NCBI GenBank assembly: GCA_949825025.1
Contig: OX463781.1
Location: 808,501 to 872,500, forward strand
Reading direction: 5' to 3'
Length of the DNA: 64,000 nt
From: Siphlonurus alternatus
Lineage: Eukaryota > Arthropoda > Insecta > Ephemeroptera > Siphlonuridae
Of the stretch, positions 44,101-53,391 are shown piece after piece; position 1 is the first letter of the stretch; every line of letters begins with the position of its first letter. Both the position numbers and the translations under genes were made by a program. The notes under the pieces are model-generated. The model had not been told where the DNA came from. It saw only the letters and a list, made by a program, of their open reading frames with translations, and ran no database searches.

Positions 44101-47100
44101 TTTCCTGCACTCTTCTGGGCTCCTACTACCAGATCTGTGCAGCCTGCAGTGGCAGTGCAAGACTGCAGGGCAGCGGAGTATAGACAGCCTTAAGCTGCCT
44201 TCCTCCTACTAACTCCTTCATCTATAGTAGAACCATCATATGATCAGCTCTGTCACTTTGACATGGCAGATAAGCCAGGAATGCACAAAAAAGTCTGAAG
44301 AAACAGACAGGTGGGATGGATAATATGATGTTATGGTTTATATTTAAAAAATACTTCAATTTTCTTATGCGTTATTGTACGGCGACCTTATAAAAAAAAA
44401 AACAATGTGTCAGAAAAAGAAATATGTATTTTAATTTCACCTATTTTTAAACCAAAGTCTTCTGCTCGTTGTTAGTAAACAAAGTATTGTTGTGTAATGT
44501 CTGTCGTGTGAAAGGAAAAACATGGGACGGTTGTTGATTTACATGTTAACTTATGGAAAATGACTGTTAATTATGAAGTTGACACCGTTGCCTAGCGCCA
44601 ACAATGCCATTACATTCTCTGCTTTGGTGGCAAAATTAGGCACTTCGTCGTCCCATGTTTAACAATGAAAAAGGCTTCATGCGACAGACATTATAAACAA
44701 TGGTTTGTTACAACCATTGTGCGAGTAGAAGACTTTGTTTTCAACTGATTTATTCTGTCACATTACTTCCACTATTCCACCTATAAAAAAGAAAGAAAGA
44801 TGAACTACGTAGTGGGATTAATGTGATAGAATAAGTCAGTTTAAAAATAGGTAAAATTAAAATATTTGTTTTTCTGACACAAACATTTTTTTTACAAGGT
44901 CCCCATATAATAACGCATAAGAAATTTGAAGTATTTTATAAATGTTAATCATAACATCATATTATCCATTCCACCTGTCTGTTTCTTCAGACTTTTTTGT
45001 GCATTCCTTTCTTATCTGCCATGTCAAAGTGACAGCGCTGACCATATGATGGTTCTACTACAGTATATAGTAGCCAGTCACACCCATCCCAAGTCACAAA
45101 AAGTCTGCCGTGTTCAGGATTTGAACTGGAGACCTCTGGGACAAGAGCCAGGAGCACTAACCACTACACTACAGAGCTGATTAATGTGTTATGAAATTTC
45201 AAGTCAATGGTTAAAAATTAGAGAAAATGAGTTTTATTTTAGTAATTGATTGATTGATAATTAGTAATGGACAACTTTCATGACAGTTTTTTATTGCATA
45301 TTAGAAGACCCAAAGTTATATACTGTCAATATTTTACAGTTATTTTAAGGGTAAGGTAACGCCACCAATGTTAAAAAAAATCCCTCTCATAAAAATTCTG
45401 AAAAAAATTTAAAATGTTCTCTTCTATACCCCCTATCAGTACCTAAAATATCAGGTTTACAAATACGATCTAGTTTTTGAGTTATAAATTTTTAAAGTTG
45501 ACTACTTTAACATGGAGAAATGAAACTCCCATGTTAAATTGGTCAACTTTAAAAATTCATAACTCAAAAACTAGATCGTATTTGTATACCTGATATTTTA
45601 GCTACTGATAGGGGGTGTAGAGGAGAACATTTTAAATTTTTTTTAGAATTTTTGTGAGAGGGATTTTTTTTAACATTGGTGGCGTTACCTTACCCTTAAC
45701 ATTTTTAACCCATTAATTCCTTTAAAATTGTACTGCGAAACTCTGTGACGTCCCGCAAATATTTAACATGCAAGCTAAGGGGAAGACATTGCATGACCAT
45801 GACATCATTCCCCTAGATTTTAATACTTATCAAGACTTTTTTCAATTATTATTATTATTATTATTATTGAAACAAATCTTGATAAAATGTAGGAGCATTT
45901 TCACTAATGGTCAGTTTCTCATAAATAATATACAATTACTGTGTATTATTATGTCATAGATGAAAGGGGAGGGGGGTAAAGGGGTATCTGATGTGAAGTA
46001 CAATATTGGATCAATTGAGTATTGACCAAATTTTTTTTATTACAGGCAAAAATGGATAAAGGGTACAAAGTTATGCCACTCTGATTTTTTCCAGAATTTT
46101 TAGAGCCCGAGAAGTATTGCTAAAAAGTTTTGCCGAGGTCGTGTTCAAACCCACGCCCCTTTTAGGTCCCATCTTTTTATTAAGAGAGGTGTCTTTTTCT
46201 TTGTACAGAGATGTTCTAGTAAAAGCAGGCAAACAAAAGAGAGACGGTACAAAATTCAACTCTTCTGTCTTGTCACAGCACCCTGGCCGGTAGTGTTATA
46301 TTTATCAAAAATACACACCTACCTATGCCCGGCTTGGTGTATCTCCTTCTCCCTCTGTGTCCCAATAAAATCTAACATTCTGAAAAGTAGGAGATAGGCT
46401 GAGCAAGGCATTGGAAGGCTTGCATTTTTGATAAACAAAAAGAGCAGTTGGGCGCTGTGGTAGTTGGGCGCTGTGGTAAGCCTGAAGGAAGAGTTGAACT
46501 GGGTGTACCTTCTATTACAATGCTCTTTCGTTACCTTCTTTTACTGCATTGAACATCTCTGTACTTTCAATAATTTTTTAAAAATAGTTCCCGGTCTGTA
46601 AAAAATCTGGAAAAAATCAGGGTAGCATAATTTTGCACCCTATTCATTTCTGAAATAAAAAAATGTTGTTAATTTAATTAGGCGCTTGCATGTGACGTCA
46701 GATCGGGAGTTCCACGGTCGTCCGCCAGGCATCGGCATCCTTGCTGGTGTTGCTCAGTAATGTATAAGCATATATAAAACAAATTAAAGAAATAATTAAA
46801 AAAAAAATATAAAGACAAAAAAAAATAAAAAATTCTGAATTGAGCAAAAGTTTGTAAATTTAATTCAATACATTTTGTTCACCTCACATTCTTTATTTTC
46901 ATTTTAAATAATTTATAATAAGTTCTTTTAATCTTTTGCCTGCCTGCAGAATTCTCTACCACTCCCACCAGAATGGCGGCCTGCGTGCGCATGTTTTCTC
47001 TCATCTCCTGTACAGTAGACTGATTGCGTTGCTCATGCAACCACCAGAACTTTCTCCAGAACTACAAACCATCAATGTGTCTGCACTTTCTGTTGCAGTG

Positions 47101-47643
47101 CCGCGGGTGCTTTTGTACAGTGCGTTGGCTTCAAAGAATATTTACAAAGCCCTTATCATCTTGGGACTAACTTGGTTATACATGACGTTAAGCTACCTCA
47201 GAAAGGCCTGCAATCGACTGTGGGGCCAACAATGCGTCCTTAACGTGGCAAGGGGCTGGACTTACTGCTGGGTTCATCTGTCTGACGACGAAGAGACGGC
47301 TCCGAGCAAGGGATACTACTTAAAATTCTACGGTTATTACGTCATTGAATTTGGTTTCCTCCTAATGTCGTATGTCGACGAAATATTAGCAACAAATGCA
47401 CCATTCTTTTTTGGAACATTAGTATTCGCCATAGTTTTTATTTTTGGTGTTGGTCTACTTTTACGTTGGTGTTATTATTGGATTAAACGGTTTCCACCAA
47501 CAAAATCAACTTTTGCCAATACGGACAATACGGAAAGTACAAACACAGGAGATACTATGGAGTACCAGAAAGCCTGCAGTGGTGTTAGTGATAACATAAG
47601 CAAATTTGAGAAACTGAGTAAAAAATCTGGTACGTCCCTCTGA
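38163..47643 (+). CDS. XK-related (XKR) multipass membrane protein (5 exons, about 500 aa)
   Basis: Exons: 38163-38428, 38936-39082, 41467-41768, 42380-42571, 47048-47643. The phases close to 501 codons including the stop. Family marks in order: a first helix pair with FDMGSDCRVVVLYFSEQKF (XKR D-x-G-[ST]-D), a helix followed by RYWNTFWAALR-like sequence after SVLHLST, the signature FSECIIESVLQVLLQL (XKR LLETFLESAPQLVLQL), then FQLISIIISLFSIMIGLYN, then VSALSVAVPRVLLYSALAS (matching the XKR SRV..FALFAS helix), and later helices around GYYVIEF and LVFAIVFIFGVGLLLRW. XKR proteins sit in the plasma membrane, and several vertebrate members scramble phospholipids after caspase cleavage; whether this one does is unknown. 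The start is the ATG in TTGAAATGG. The last exon's acceptor was chosen by phase. Introns are full of nested hairpin elements. Confidence 0.8.
39193..39260 (+). mobile_element. 3' end of a non-LTR retrotransposon
   Basis: GGATGGAAGAGTGGGCCTTT, GGCCTAAATCCCGCCTCAAA and TAAAGACGATTTTATTATTA form the 3' tail found also at about 12940 and 30775, there with ATTT tracts. Only the tail is present. It lies in the intron after XKR exon 2. Confidence 0.65.
39710..40440. mobile_element. Foldback element split by another hairpin element
   Basis: Diverged outer arms of the GAGTATCGACC family (CGAGAAGTATTTTTAAATAATTATTGA at the left, its relative TCAATAATTACTTAAAAATA at the right) are separated by a complete TTAA hairpin at 39868-40275. 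The nesting shows that the TTAA element came later. Confidence 0.6.
39868..40275. mobile_element. TTAA hairpin element (408 bp), nested
   Basis: TTAAGGTAGAGATAATACGG then ATCAGCTG at the left; CAGCTGATCCGTATTATCTC then TACCTTAA at the right. Its core (CCCATTCATAAAAATTCTG, ATATCAGGTA, AAATTAGTCAACTTTAAA) is that of the AAAAATCCCATTCAT subfamily, while its ends carry GATCAGCTG, so it links the two subfamilies. Confidence 0.8.
41467..41768 (+). CDS. XKR exon 3 with the ESxxQxxLQL signature
   Basis: Acceptor GTTCACTTACAG, donor CATG|GTACGT. Encodes YWNTFWAALRFLG, a hydrophilic loop of about 50 residues, then EKFSECIIESVLQVLLQLTV and VIQMAPAVYEHG. The loop is longer and more acidic or polar than I recall for vertebrate XKR4/6/7, which could be lineage-specific. 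Confidence 0.82.
41835..42135 (+). pseudogene. LINE reverse-transcriptase ORF 3' remnant
   Basis: One frame reads PLRWFGHVERMVDEWIAKK, the conserved C-terminal region of many non-LTR retrotransposon polymerase proteins (LRWFGHV.RM). It is followed by stops and frameshifts, an A18-type run (41930-41944) and a degraded continuation to GGATATGGATATGG. It is a dead insertion in the intron after XKR exon 3. Confidence 0.7.
42691..42913. mobile_element. hAT-like MITE (223 bp) built of GCATC repeats
   Basis: Ends CAGGGATCAGATGCA and TGCATCCGGTCCCTG; flanks CTTACAAC (42683-42690) and CTTGCAAC (42914-42921), 7/8. The interior consists of repeated GCATCTGGATGCGCATCC units separated by GAAAAATTAATTT-like spacers. 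It lies just after XKR exon 4. Confidence 0.82.
43486..43640. mobile_element. Half of a TTAA hairpin element (right arm only)
   Basis: Contains a degraded AACTCTGAAACTGAATCG...GATATTTTAAGAGCTAAT...AGAGGAGAAAATTTTTAAAT and ends AACATTGGTGGCGTTACCTT ACCCTTAA, the right arm of the family at 45345-45699. The left arm is absent. Confidence 0.6.
44225..45060. mobile_element. Large foldback element carrying a nested hAT MITE
   Basis: Outer arms: TAGTAGAACCATCATATGAT with ACTTTGACATGGCAGATAAG and AAGTCTGAAGAAACAGACAG, complemented at 44990-45060. Arms of about 220 bp enclose the hAT MITE at 44453-44737 and a further small hairpin (TGATTTATTCTGTCACATTA / TAATGTGATAGAATAAGTCA) at about 44744-44845. 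The three layers can be ordered in time: outer hairpin first, hAT insertion later. Confidence 0.78.
44453..44737. mobile_element. hAT-like MITE (285 bp), CAAAGTCTTCTGCTCG family, second copy
   Basis: Ends CAAAGTCTTCTGCTCG and GCGAGTAGAAGACTTTG; flanks TTTTAAAC (44445-44452) and TTTTCAAC (44738-44745), 7/8. The body is close to 23872-24154. Confidence 0.85.
45106..45179 (-). mobile_element. tRNA-like sequence, probable SINE head
   Basis: On the minus strand it reads CAGCTCTGTAGTGTAGTGGT, TAGTGCTCCTGGC, GTCTCCAGTTCAAATCCTGA. TAGTGTAGTGGTTAGTGC is a good A box and AGTTCAAATCC a good B box of a tRNA-type polymerase III promoter. The acceptor-stem ends do not pair convincingly, so I call it a tRNA-derived SINE head or tRNA pseudogene and give no anticodon. 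Confidence 0.6.
45345..45699. mobile_element. TTAA hairpin element (355 bp), GGCGTTACC ends
   Basis: TTAAGGGTAAGGTAACGCCA at the left and GGCGTTACCTTACCCTTAA at the right; arms about 160 bp and nearly complementary. Core TATCAGGTTTACAAATACGA and GTTGACTACTTTAACATGG. It lies in the intron before the last XKR exon. Confidence 0.85.
46013..46675. mobile_element. GAGTATCGACC foldback element split by another hairpin
   Basis: Left arm TTGAGTATTGACCAAATTTT...GGGTACAAAGTTATGCCACT; right arm AATCAGGGTAGCATAATTTT GCACCC. The centre is interrupted at 46203-46564 by a different hairpin family. Short segments at 46681-46760 of raised GC follow, unidentified. Confidence 0.65.
46203..46564. mobile_element. 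Hairpin element, GATGTTCTAGTAAAAGC family, nested
   Basis: GTACAGAGATGTTC at the left and GAACATCTCTGTAC at the right. Arms contain AAATTCAACTCTTC / GAAGAGTTGAAC and GTATCTCCTTCTCCCTCTGT with a relative of its complement. A second copy lies at 58803-59132 in VARS2. Confidence 0.72.
47048..47643 (+). CDS. XKR terminal exon (acceptor ambiguous: 47048 or 47060)
   Basis: The open frame extends back to 46950, but using the strong-looking acceptor there (TGCCTGCAG) gives the wrong phase. The upstream exon ends in phase 1 and acceptors CAACCACCAG (exon from 47048) or TTCTCCAG (from 47060) restore the frame, giving HIFIA-E-LSPELQTIN or HIFIA-ELQTIN before VSALSVAVPRVL. This joins exactly at the position of the XKR helix. 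The exon ends KKSGTSL, TGA at 47641-47643. Confidence 0.72.
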
Positions 47644-48843
47644 AAAAAAACCATCCACTGCAAATTATCAACCCGGCAAGTGGATCTGTGTCTCCTCGAA
47701 TCAATCCCAAGAAATTTTAGAACCGTAATTATTTTTATCTGAGAAGCTCAAGATCTTTTTAATTTTTCTGATAGTAAATTTTAAATCACTCTAATTAAGC
47801 AACCAACACAAAAATTTTAAAGTTTATTTTTTTGTTTTTTTATCTCGAAACCAAAATCCTAGATATTTGCTAACCCCACGACTCCAAATATTTCACAATG
47901 CCAGAGATAGAGCTTAATTGAAGATATCTTCGTGCATGTGCAGAGACGATAATTGAACAGCGGGTGAGGGGAAAAAATATTTTGGAAATCAGCTGTTGCA
48001 TAAAAAAACACAGCCAAATTTACAGAAATCTGTAGAGGATAGAAGGCAAATATTAATAATTACAATACTCCGAATTTTTTTAGAGTACGAGAAGTATTGC
48101 TAAAAAGTTGGTCACTGTTCAAACCCACTCCCTTTTTAGTCCTATTATTCTTTTATTAAGAAGGGGCATGTACCTCTTTATTTTCAAATTGTCAAATATT
48201 CAATAATTTTTTAAAAATTCCTGACCCCCACCCTCTCCCCTGAAAAAGAAAATAATAATAATAATAAAAAAATTAACAAAACAAAGTAACACAATTTGCT
48301 ACTATTGATTTCTTTCTGCAATAATAAAATTTATTGTAAATGAATTCGTCCATTTGCATTAATTTAGACTATGCAGAGTGAAGTTAAAATTGTCTTTTAA
48401 AAATAAAGATGGTGAAAAAATGTATCCACTGTATAAAAAATACCTTTTTCTGGCAAGATATACTTTGCGAAATGTACAGTATATAATCATGTAATTTTTT
48501 ACTATCTCATTTAAAACGGGAGTGAAGAAGTATGAGACCCAAAATATTTATTTGATTAAAAAAAAAAAAAAAAAATGCATCAACTGCATATTTTAAAAAG
48601 TCTCTTGATATCTGTTTGCTCCATCCGCAAAGCTTTGACATTTTTTAAATTGTTTATCATTAGAATATTTACTTTAATTTAAGTGTATGTGCAAATGTTT
48701 AACATTTTATTATTATATATATAAATTATATAATAATATATATATATTATTTTATGGTAAATTTATTAGATCATGCAGTGTTAGAATTAACCTATATATT
48801 ATATACTCCCTGTGGTTCTACTTACTACTAGCTTACTAGCTGC

Positions 48844-48916
<73 letters not shown>

Positions 48917-48935
48917 CATATATATATATATATAT
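47644..48935. other. XKR 3' region and AT-rich intergenic DNA
   Basis: Possible poly(A) signal AATAAA at 48323-48328. A degraded GAGTATCGACC-family element covers about 48010-48340 (GAGAAGTATTGCTAAAAAGT near 48090). A TA microsatellite runs 48848-48935. No further gene. Confidence 0.45.
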
Positions 48936-49306
48936 GAATGTGTAATTACAATAAGCAATTACCTTGTAACTGGGCTATTTCCCTCGCTGAAAATTGTTCA
49001 CTTTACACTCTATACGATGCACTTAAAAAACACACACACAGTTCAAACGTGCACAGTTAAAATATAAAAAACATAAGCATTCGGTAACTTGCCGCCACCG
49101 TCGTCAGATGTTACTTCATCTGTCAAAGTAACATCTGACGACGGTGGCGGCAAGTTACCGAAAGCTTATGTTTTTTATATTTTAACTGTGCACGTTTGAA
49201 CTGTGTGTGTGTTTTTTAAGTGCATCGTATAGAGTGTAAAGTGAACAATTTTCAGCGAGGGAAATAGCCCAGTTACAAGGTAATTGCTTATTGTAATTAC
49301 ACATTC
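48936..49306. mobile_element. Near-perfect 371-bp palindrome flanked by TA repeats
   Basis: Left arm starts GAATGTGTAATTACAATAAG and the right arm ends CTTATTGTAATTACACATTC. Each arm is about 181 bases with about one mismatch (GCATTCGG against CCGAAAGC) and the loop is only about 8 bases (CATCTGTC). TA tracts flank it (48848-48935 and 49342-49411). It is a young snapback element, consistent with TA-targeting but unproven because the flanks are TA repeats. Confidence 0.9.
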
Positions 49307-49339
49307 ATTATGTTACCTCGCTTGCAATTATCTTTCTCT

Positions 49340-49411
<72 letters not shown>

Positions 49412-49413
<2 letters not shown>

Positions 49414-50169
49414 ATGTGTTCAAGATTTCCTAGCAAAATTATGCAGCAAACATTGCAACATATGGTATAAAAAAAATATGTATTGTATACATATTTGATT
49501 TATTATTGTGTTAATACTTTTAACATATTTAATGCTAGAAAAAAAATTTAATATTTAAAATTTGCTTTTATTTTATTATTAAAATTTTATATTATAATCC
49601 CGTATTTTTTTAAGATTTTTTTTTTTTTTTTTGTGCCACTGTTTCAACATAATGTTGTACGTGCATATGTTTTTGTCTATAATAAATGACATGGTGCTAT
49701 ATAAAAAGAATAAGTTTTTTACTAATTAATGTATAATACTCTATAAGCCTTTGCAAATTATCAAACATCCTGATGAATGCATTATATTGTGTGTTTACCA
49801 AAATTTTAATAAGTGAACACGTGTTATAAAATTACATATATTATAGATTATAATTACATGTTAGATGAGGCTTTCATGATAAAATTTGCTTTGAATTTTA
49901 AAAAATTAGTTCAAAAGGTCTCTATAAGGTTCTGTACATATCGTAAAAGTTCAATGAAAAATGGGACTATTATATATGGGATCACAAATAAAATGCCATC
50001 CATGGCAAATTTATATGATAAAATTTAATGAACAACCCGGTCCTTAGAGATAATGCAAACGTTTCCCTTTGTTATTATTTTTTTTTATTTTGGAAAATTT
50101 AGTTATATGTCAATATTGCTGACGAATTATAATTAATATATGCCATGATAGAATTGAGAAATACTGTAC
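49412..50169. other. AT-rich intergenic DNA
   Basis: No gene, repeat family or RNA gene recognised; short chance frames only. Confidence 0.4.
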
Positions 50170-50548
50170 TTAAGGGTTAAGATAACACGAAACATCGATT
50201 GTTGTAATCCCATTTGATTAACATGTAAACCTTAGCAACCTCATAATACTTCTGATTTTTATTTTTTTTAGAGACATGCAGTTCTTGGCACCAAAAAAAT
50301 GTGGAAAAAATTTCAAAACAATCGGACGATCCAATTTTTTTTAAATTAATTTCTTAGTTTAGGTCTCCAAGGGAAAGCCCTATACTGAAAATTTAAAAAA
50401 ATTGGATCGTCCGATTGTTTTGAAATTTTTTTGGTGCTAAGAACTGCATGTCTCTCAAAAAAATTCAGAATTATTATGAGGTTGCTAAGGTTTACATGTT
50501 AATCAAATGAGACTACAACAATAGATGTTTCGTGTTATCTTACCCTTA
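50170..50548. mobile_element. TTAA hairpin element, GGGTAAGATAAC family
   Basis: TTAAGGGTTAAGATAACACG at the left, CGTGTTATCTTACCCTTA at the right; core TTAACATGTAAACCTTAGCA and GCTAAGGTTTACATGTTAAT; inner arms AACAATCGGACGATCCAATT and complement. It abuts the next element directly. Confidence 0.82.
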
Positions 50549-50900
50549 GGTAACGCCACCAATGTTAAAAAAAATCCCTCACACAAAAATTCTGAAAAAA
50601 ATTTAAAATGTTCTCCTCTACACCCCCTATCAGTAGCTAAAATATCAGGTATACAAATACGGTCTAGTTTTTGAGTTATAAATTTTTAAAGTTGACTACT
50701 TTAACATGGAGAAATGAAACTTACATGTTAAATTAGTCAACTTTAAAAATTCATAATTAACTCAAAAACTAGATCGTATTTGTATACCTGATATTTTAGC
50801 TACTGATAAAGGGTGTAGAGCGGAGAACATTTAAAATTTTTTTCAGAATTTTTGTGTGAGGGATTTTTTTTTAACATTGGTGGTGTTACCTTACCCTTAA
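50547..50900. mobile_element. TTAA hairpin element, adjoining copy
   Basis: Starts TAGGTAACGCCACCAATG and ends TGGTGTTACCTTACCCTTAA. Same family as 45345-45699. Its left TTAAGGG end is merged into the right end of 50170-50548, so the two hairpins lie back to back. Confidence 0.8.
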
Positions 50901-51310
50901 CTAGCTATTGCAGCATCATCCCGTTTGCTATATAGCTAAAACAGTTTTATTTATTTAAATCATATTTCCTCCATGATTTAAATTAATTGGATTAGGAATT
51001 TGAAGAATGCAGTCTCAGGCTGTCTCAGCGTCAGGTCATCATTTGATGCTTTTATTTTTTTATAATATAATATAAAGCTCTTTTCCACTAAGAAACATAA
51101 TTAAGAGAAATATATAATTAAAACACATATTTTTCTATCATCAATTTATTATTATACAACAATTATTTAGAGCTATTATTTTTTGCATATATTTATTTTT
51201 AAATGAATATTTGAATCATATAATATTATAATGATGAATCAGTATAATTACTATAATTAATTACATACATATCTAATAAATAATTAAGTTTTAAATAATT
51301 CAATGTTCAG

Positions 51311-51965
51311 TTAAAGTAAAGTGCGCGCTAGAAAAAAAAGTTGAGTTAGTATTTTCTAAAAATAGTTCAAGTAGTCCTCCATATCAAACCAAAATTCAAA
51401 AAATTCTATCTCAAATAGGTTTGCCAGAAAAAAATTCCAAAGTCAGAGTGAACGCGTCGCTTAACATGGGGCCTTACCTGACAAAAACCCTCGAATATCT
51501 CGAAAAAATACACCGTTAGGTGGTATGAAAAAAATATAGTGATGTTCTATAACCCAAGCTTTAACCAAAAACCGATTAAAAAAAATTTCTCTCGAATCCA
51601 TTTTTCCGTAAAAAAATCAAGAAAATCTACCATGTTAATTCCCATAAGATTTTTTATTATTTTTTTACGGAAAAATGGATTTGAGAGAAATTTTTTTTAA
51701 TCGGTTTTTGGTTAAAGCTTGGGCCATAGAACATCACTATATTTTTTTCATACCACCTAACGGTGTATTTTTTCGAGATATTCGAGGGGTTTTGTCAGGT
51801 AAGGCCCCATGTTAAGCGACGCGTTCACTCTGACTTTGGAATTTTTTTCTGGCAAACCTATTTGAAATAGAATTTTTTGAATTTTGGTTTGATATGGAGG
51901 ACTACTTGAACTATTTTTAGAAAATACTAACTCAACTTTTTTTTCTAGCGCGCACTTTACTTTAA
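51311..51965. mobile_element. TTAA-bounded 655-bp foldback element
   Basis: TTAAAGTAAAGTGCGCGCTA at the left and TAGCGCGCACTTTACTTTAA at the right. Arms of about 310 bp are almost perfectly complementary (for example AGTGAACGCGTCGCTTAACA and complement); loop around 51615-51650. Diverged enough from the other TTAA families to be separate. Noncoding. Confidence 0.88.
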
Positions 51966-52049
51966 TTGTTTATTATATATATTTTTTATTATAATAGCAA
52001 TATAAAAAAAGCTATAAAAATCATAAGCAAAATTATATATTATGATGTA

Positions 52050-52345
52050 TAGAGAGCGGAAAAAAGTCACATTTTTTTTTTTCAAAAATAGGCGCCTAAA
52101 AAGTCAACTTTTTTTGGAAAATATAGTCTTAATTAAAAAAAGTTGCCTTTTTTTGGGGGGAATAGTATACAAAAAGTCACTTTTTTTTTGGAAAAGGCAT
52201 CAAATAAGCATTTTAAAAGTATTATCGATAAAAAAAACTTTTTATAACTTTTGAAAGATGCACATCCAAATATAGATGGCATGCATTGTCAAAAACATTT
52301 TTTTCTGTGTTTGTGAGTTTTATTTTTTTATTATATATTGCTGCT
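52050..52345. mobile_element. Truncated hAT-like MITE (TAGAGAGCGG family)
   Basis: Starts TAGAGAGCGGAAAAAAGTCA and contains several AAAAAGTCA segments and GATGGCATGCATTGTCAAAA, relatives of the interior of 10602-11078. The right terminal repeat is not found. Confidence 0.55.
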
Positions 52346-52474
52346 CACTATTTTGAGTATTCCTAGCCGGCTTCACTCTTCGCAAAGGTAGACACTTTCG
52401 GTAGCATAAAATATATTTTCATAGGATGCCATTGTATTTGATACAATGCAATAGATTAGAAAAAATTGTGTATT

Positions 52475-53035
52475 TCAATGATTTGTTGCCAGAGTTTTAT
52501 TTTCCAATTTTTCTGGTACAATGGGTTTTCTGAACGGCCTATCTTTTCCACCAAATCTTAGTTGTCCAGAGCTCTTGTCTCCTCCCAAGCCTCCTCCAAG
52601 ACGCCTAGGAATCCAGCCTGCCAATTCTCTCTGGCATTCTCGATCCACAAATATCTTACGACCTTCTAACTCCAACCCATCTGCTTTCCTACAGGCTACT
52701 GACACGCTGGACCTAGACTCGTACTCAACGAAAGCATAACCCCGAGAGAAGCCAGTCACAACATCTCTTATCAATTTGATGTGACGAATCTTACCATATT
52801 TCGAGAATATTGATTCTAATTTTGCCTCTGATGTATTTACATTGAGTCGAGCCACAAAGACAGTGTACTCAGATTTACTCTTGATGAAGGGATCAGGCTC
52901 GTAGTGTGCAACAAGAGCTCTGGCGATGGCCTTGTCATGAGGCTCAGAGTCTGTTCCATCAATGGAACCAGCTGCAATGGGATCATAGCTATCAGCTATT
53001 GCCTTCCATGGCTGAGATTTGCTTGCCATTCCCAT
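52475..53035 (-). CDS. SNRNP35: U11/U12 small nuclear ribonucleoprotein 35 kDa protein
   Basis: Intronless 186-residue protein. N-terminus WKAIADSYDPIAAGSIDGTD (about 10-29) and PHDKAIARAL match the conserved start of the U11/U12-35K protein. An RRM follows (about 57-135) with RNP2 VFVARL (59-64) and RNP1 RGYAFVEY (98-105), then the hallmark GWIPRRLGGGLGG (140-152) and GQLRFGGKDRPFRKPI. In known systems this protein is part of the U11/U12 di-snRNP that recognises U12-type introns, the counterpart of U1-70K. Compared with the vertebrate protein (about 246 residues) the RE/RS-rich tail is missing. The start could be M1 or M3. A candidate poly(A) region lies near 52320-52335. The gene is divergent from VARS2, and a SINE-like sequence begins about 20 bases upstream of the start. 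Confidence 0.95.
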   Translation of the reverse strand: MGMASKSQPWKAIADSYDPIAAGSIDGTDSEPHDKAIARALVAHYEPDPFIKSKSEYTVFVARLNVNTSEAKLESIFSKYGKIRHIKLIRDVVTGFSRGYAFVEYESRSSVSVACRKADGLELEGRKIFVDRECQRELAGWIPRRLGGGLGGDKSSGQLRFGGKDRPFRKPIVPEKLENKTLATNH

Positions 53036-53055
53036 GCAGTTTTTGTTCTTTTATT

Positions 53056-53391
53056 GACCGAGCAGGTAGCCTAGGGGTTTGTATCACTGCATGTCTGTCA
53101 CTCGGGAATCCCAGGATCGCTTTCTACCTCAGGTGAAAGGTGATTTTCACAGGAGGTGGGCAGTGAGTTCGGATGGTTCTCGAGAAATGGCGTGTGTGTG
53201 CATTCTACTACACTACGTCGATTTGGGAGATACTAAAAGGTATCGGCTGTCCTGTCCAAAGGTTTCTGTGGTTTCCTGGACGTATATAGGTGAACACTGG
53301 GACAGTTTCCCTAAAGCCGGCCACAGCCGCACTCCTTATTATAAATGTACACCACTGGTATTTGATTCTTCCAAAAAAAAAAAAAAAAAAA
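53056..53391 (+). mobile_element. Probable tRNA-derived SINE with poly(A) tail
   Basis: Begins GAGCAGGTAGCCTAGGGGTT (A-box-like) and, about 35 bases on, CGGGAATCCCAGGATCGC (degraded B-box region). Continues with GTGAAAGGTGATTTTCACAG and ends in a run of about 20 A at 53371-53390. The length (about 335 bp) and A tail fit a SINE. It lies directly upstream of SNRNP35 in opposite orientation. Confidence 0.5.

Noticed and set aside
45106..45179. Functional tRNA gene
   Set aside because: A and B boxes are present on the minus strand, but acceptor-stem pairing is poor, so a SINE head or pseudogene is more likely.
46681..46760. Raised-GC patch before the last XKR exon, considered as a missing exon
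   Set aside because: No frame with correct phase at both ends and only a weak donor; no XKR similarity.
46950..47047. Upstream extension of the last XKR exon (ILYHSHQNGG...)
   Set aside because: Open and preceded by a good acceptor, but its phase does not match the preceding exon; in-phase acceptors at 47047/47059 fit the family alignment. Kept as an alternative only if a small extra exon exists.
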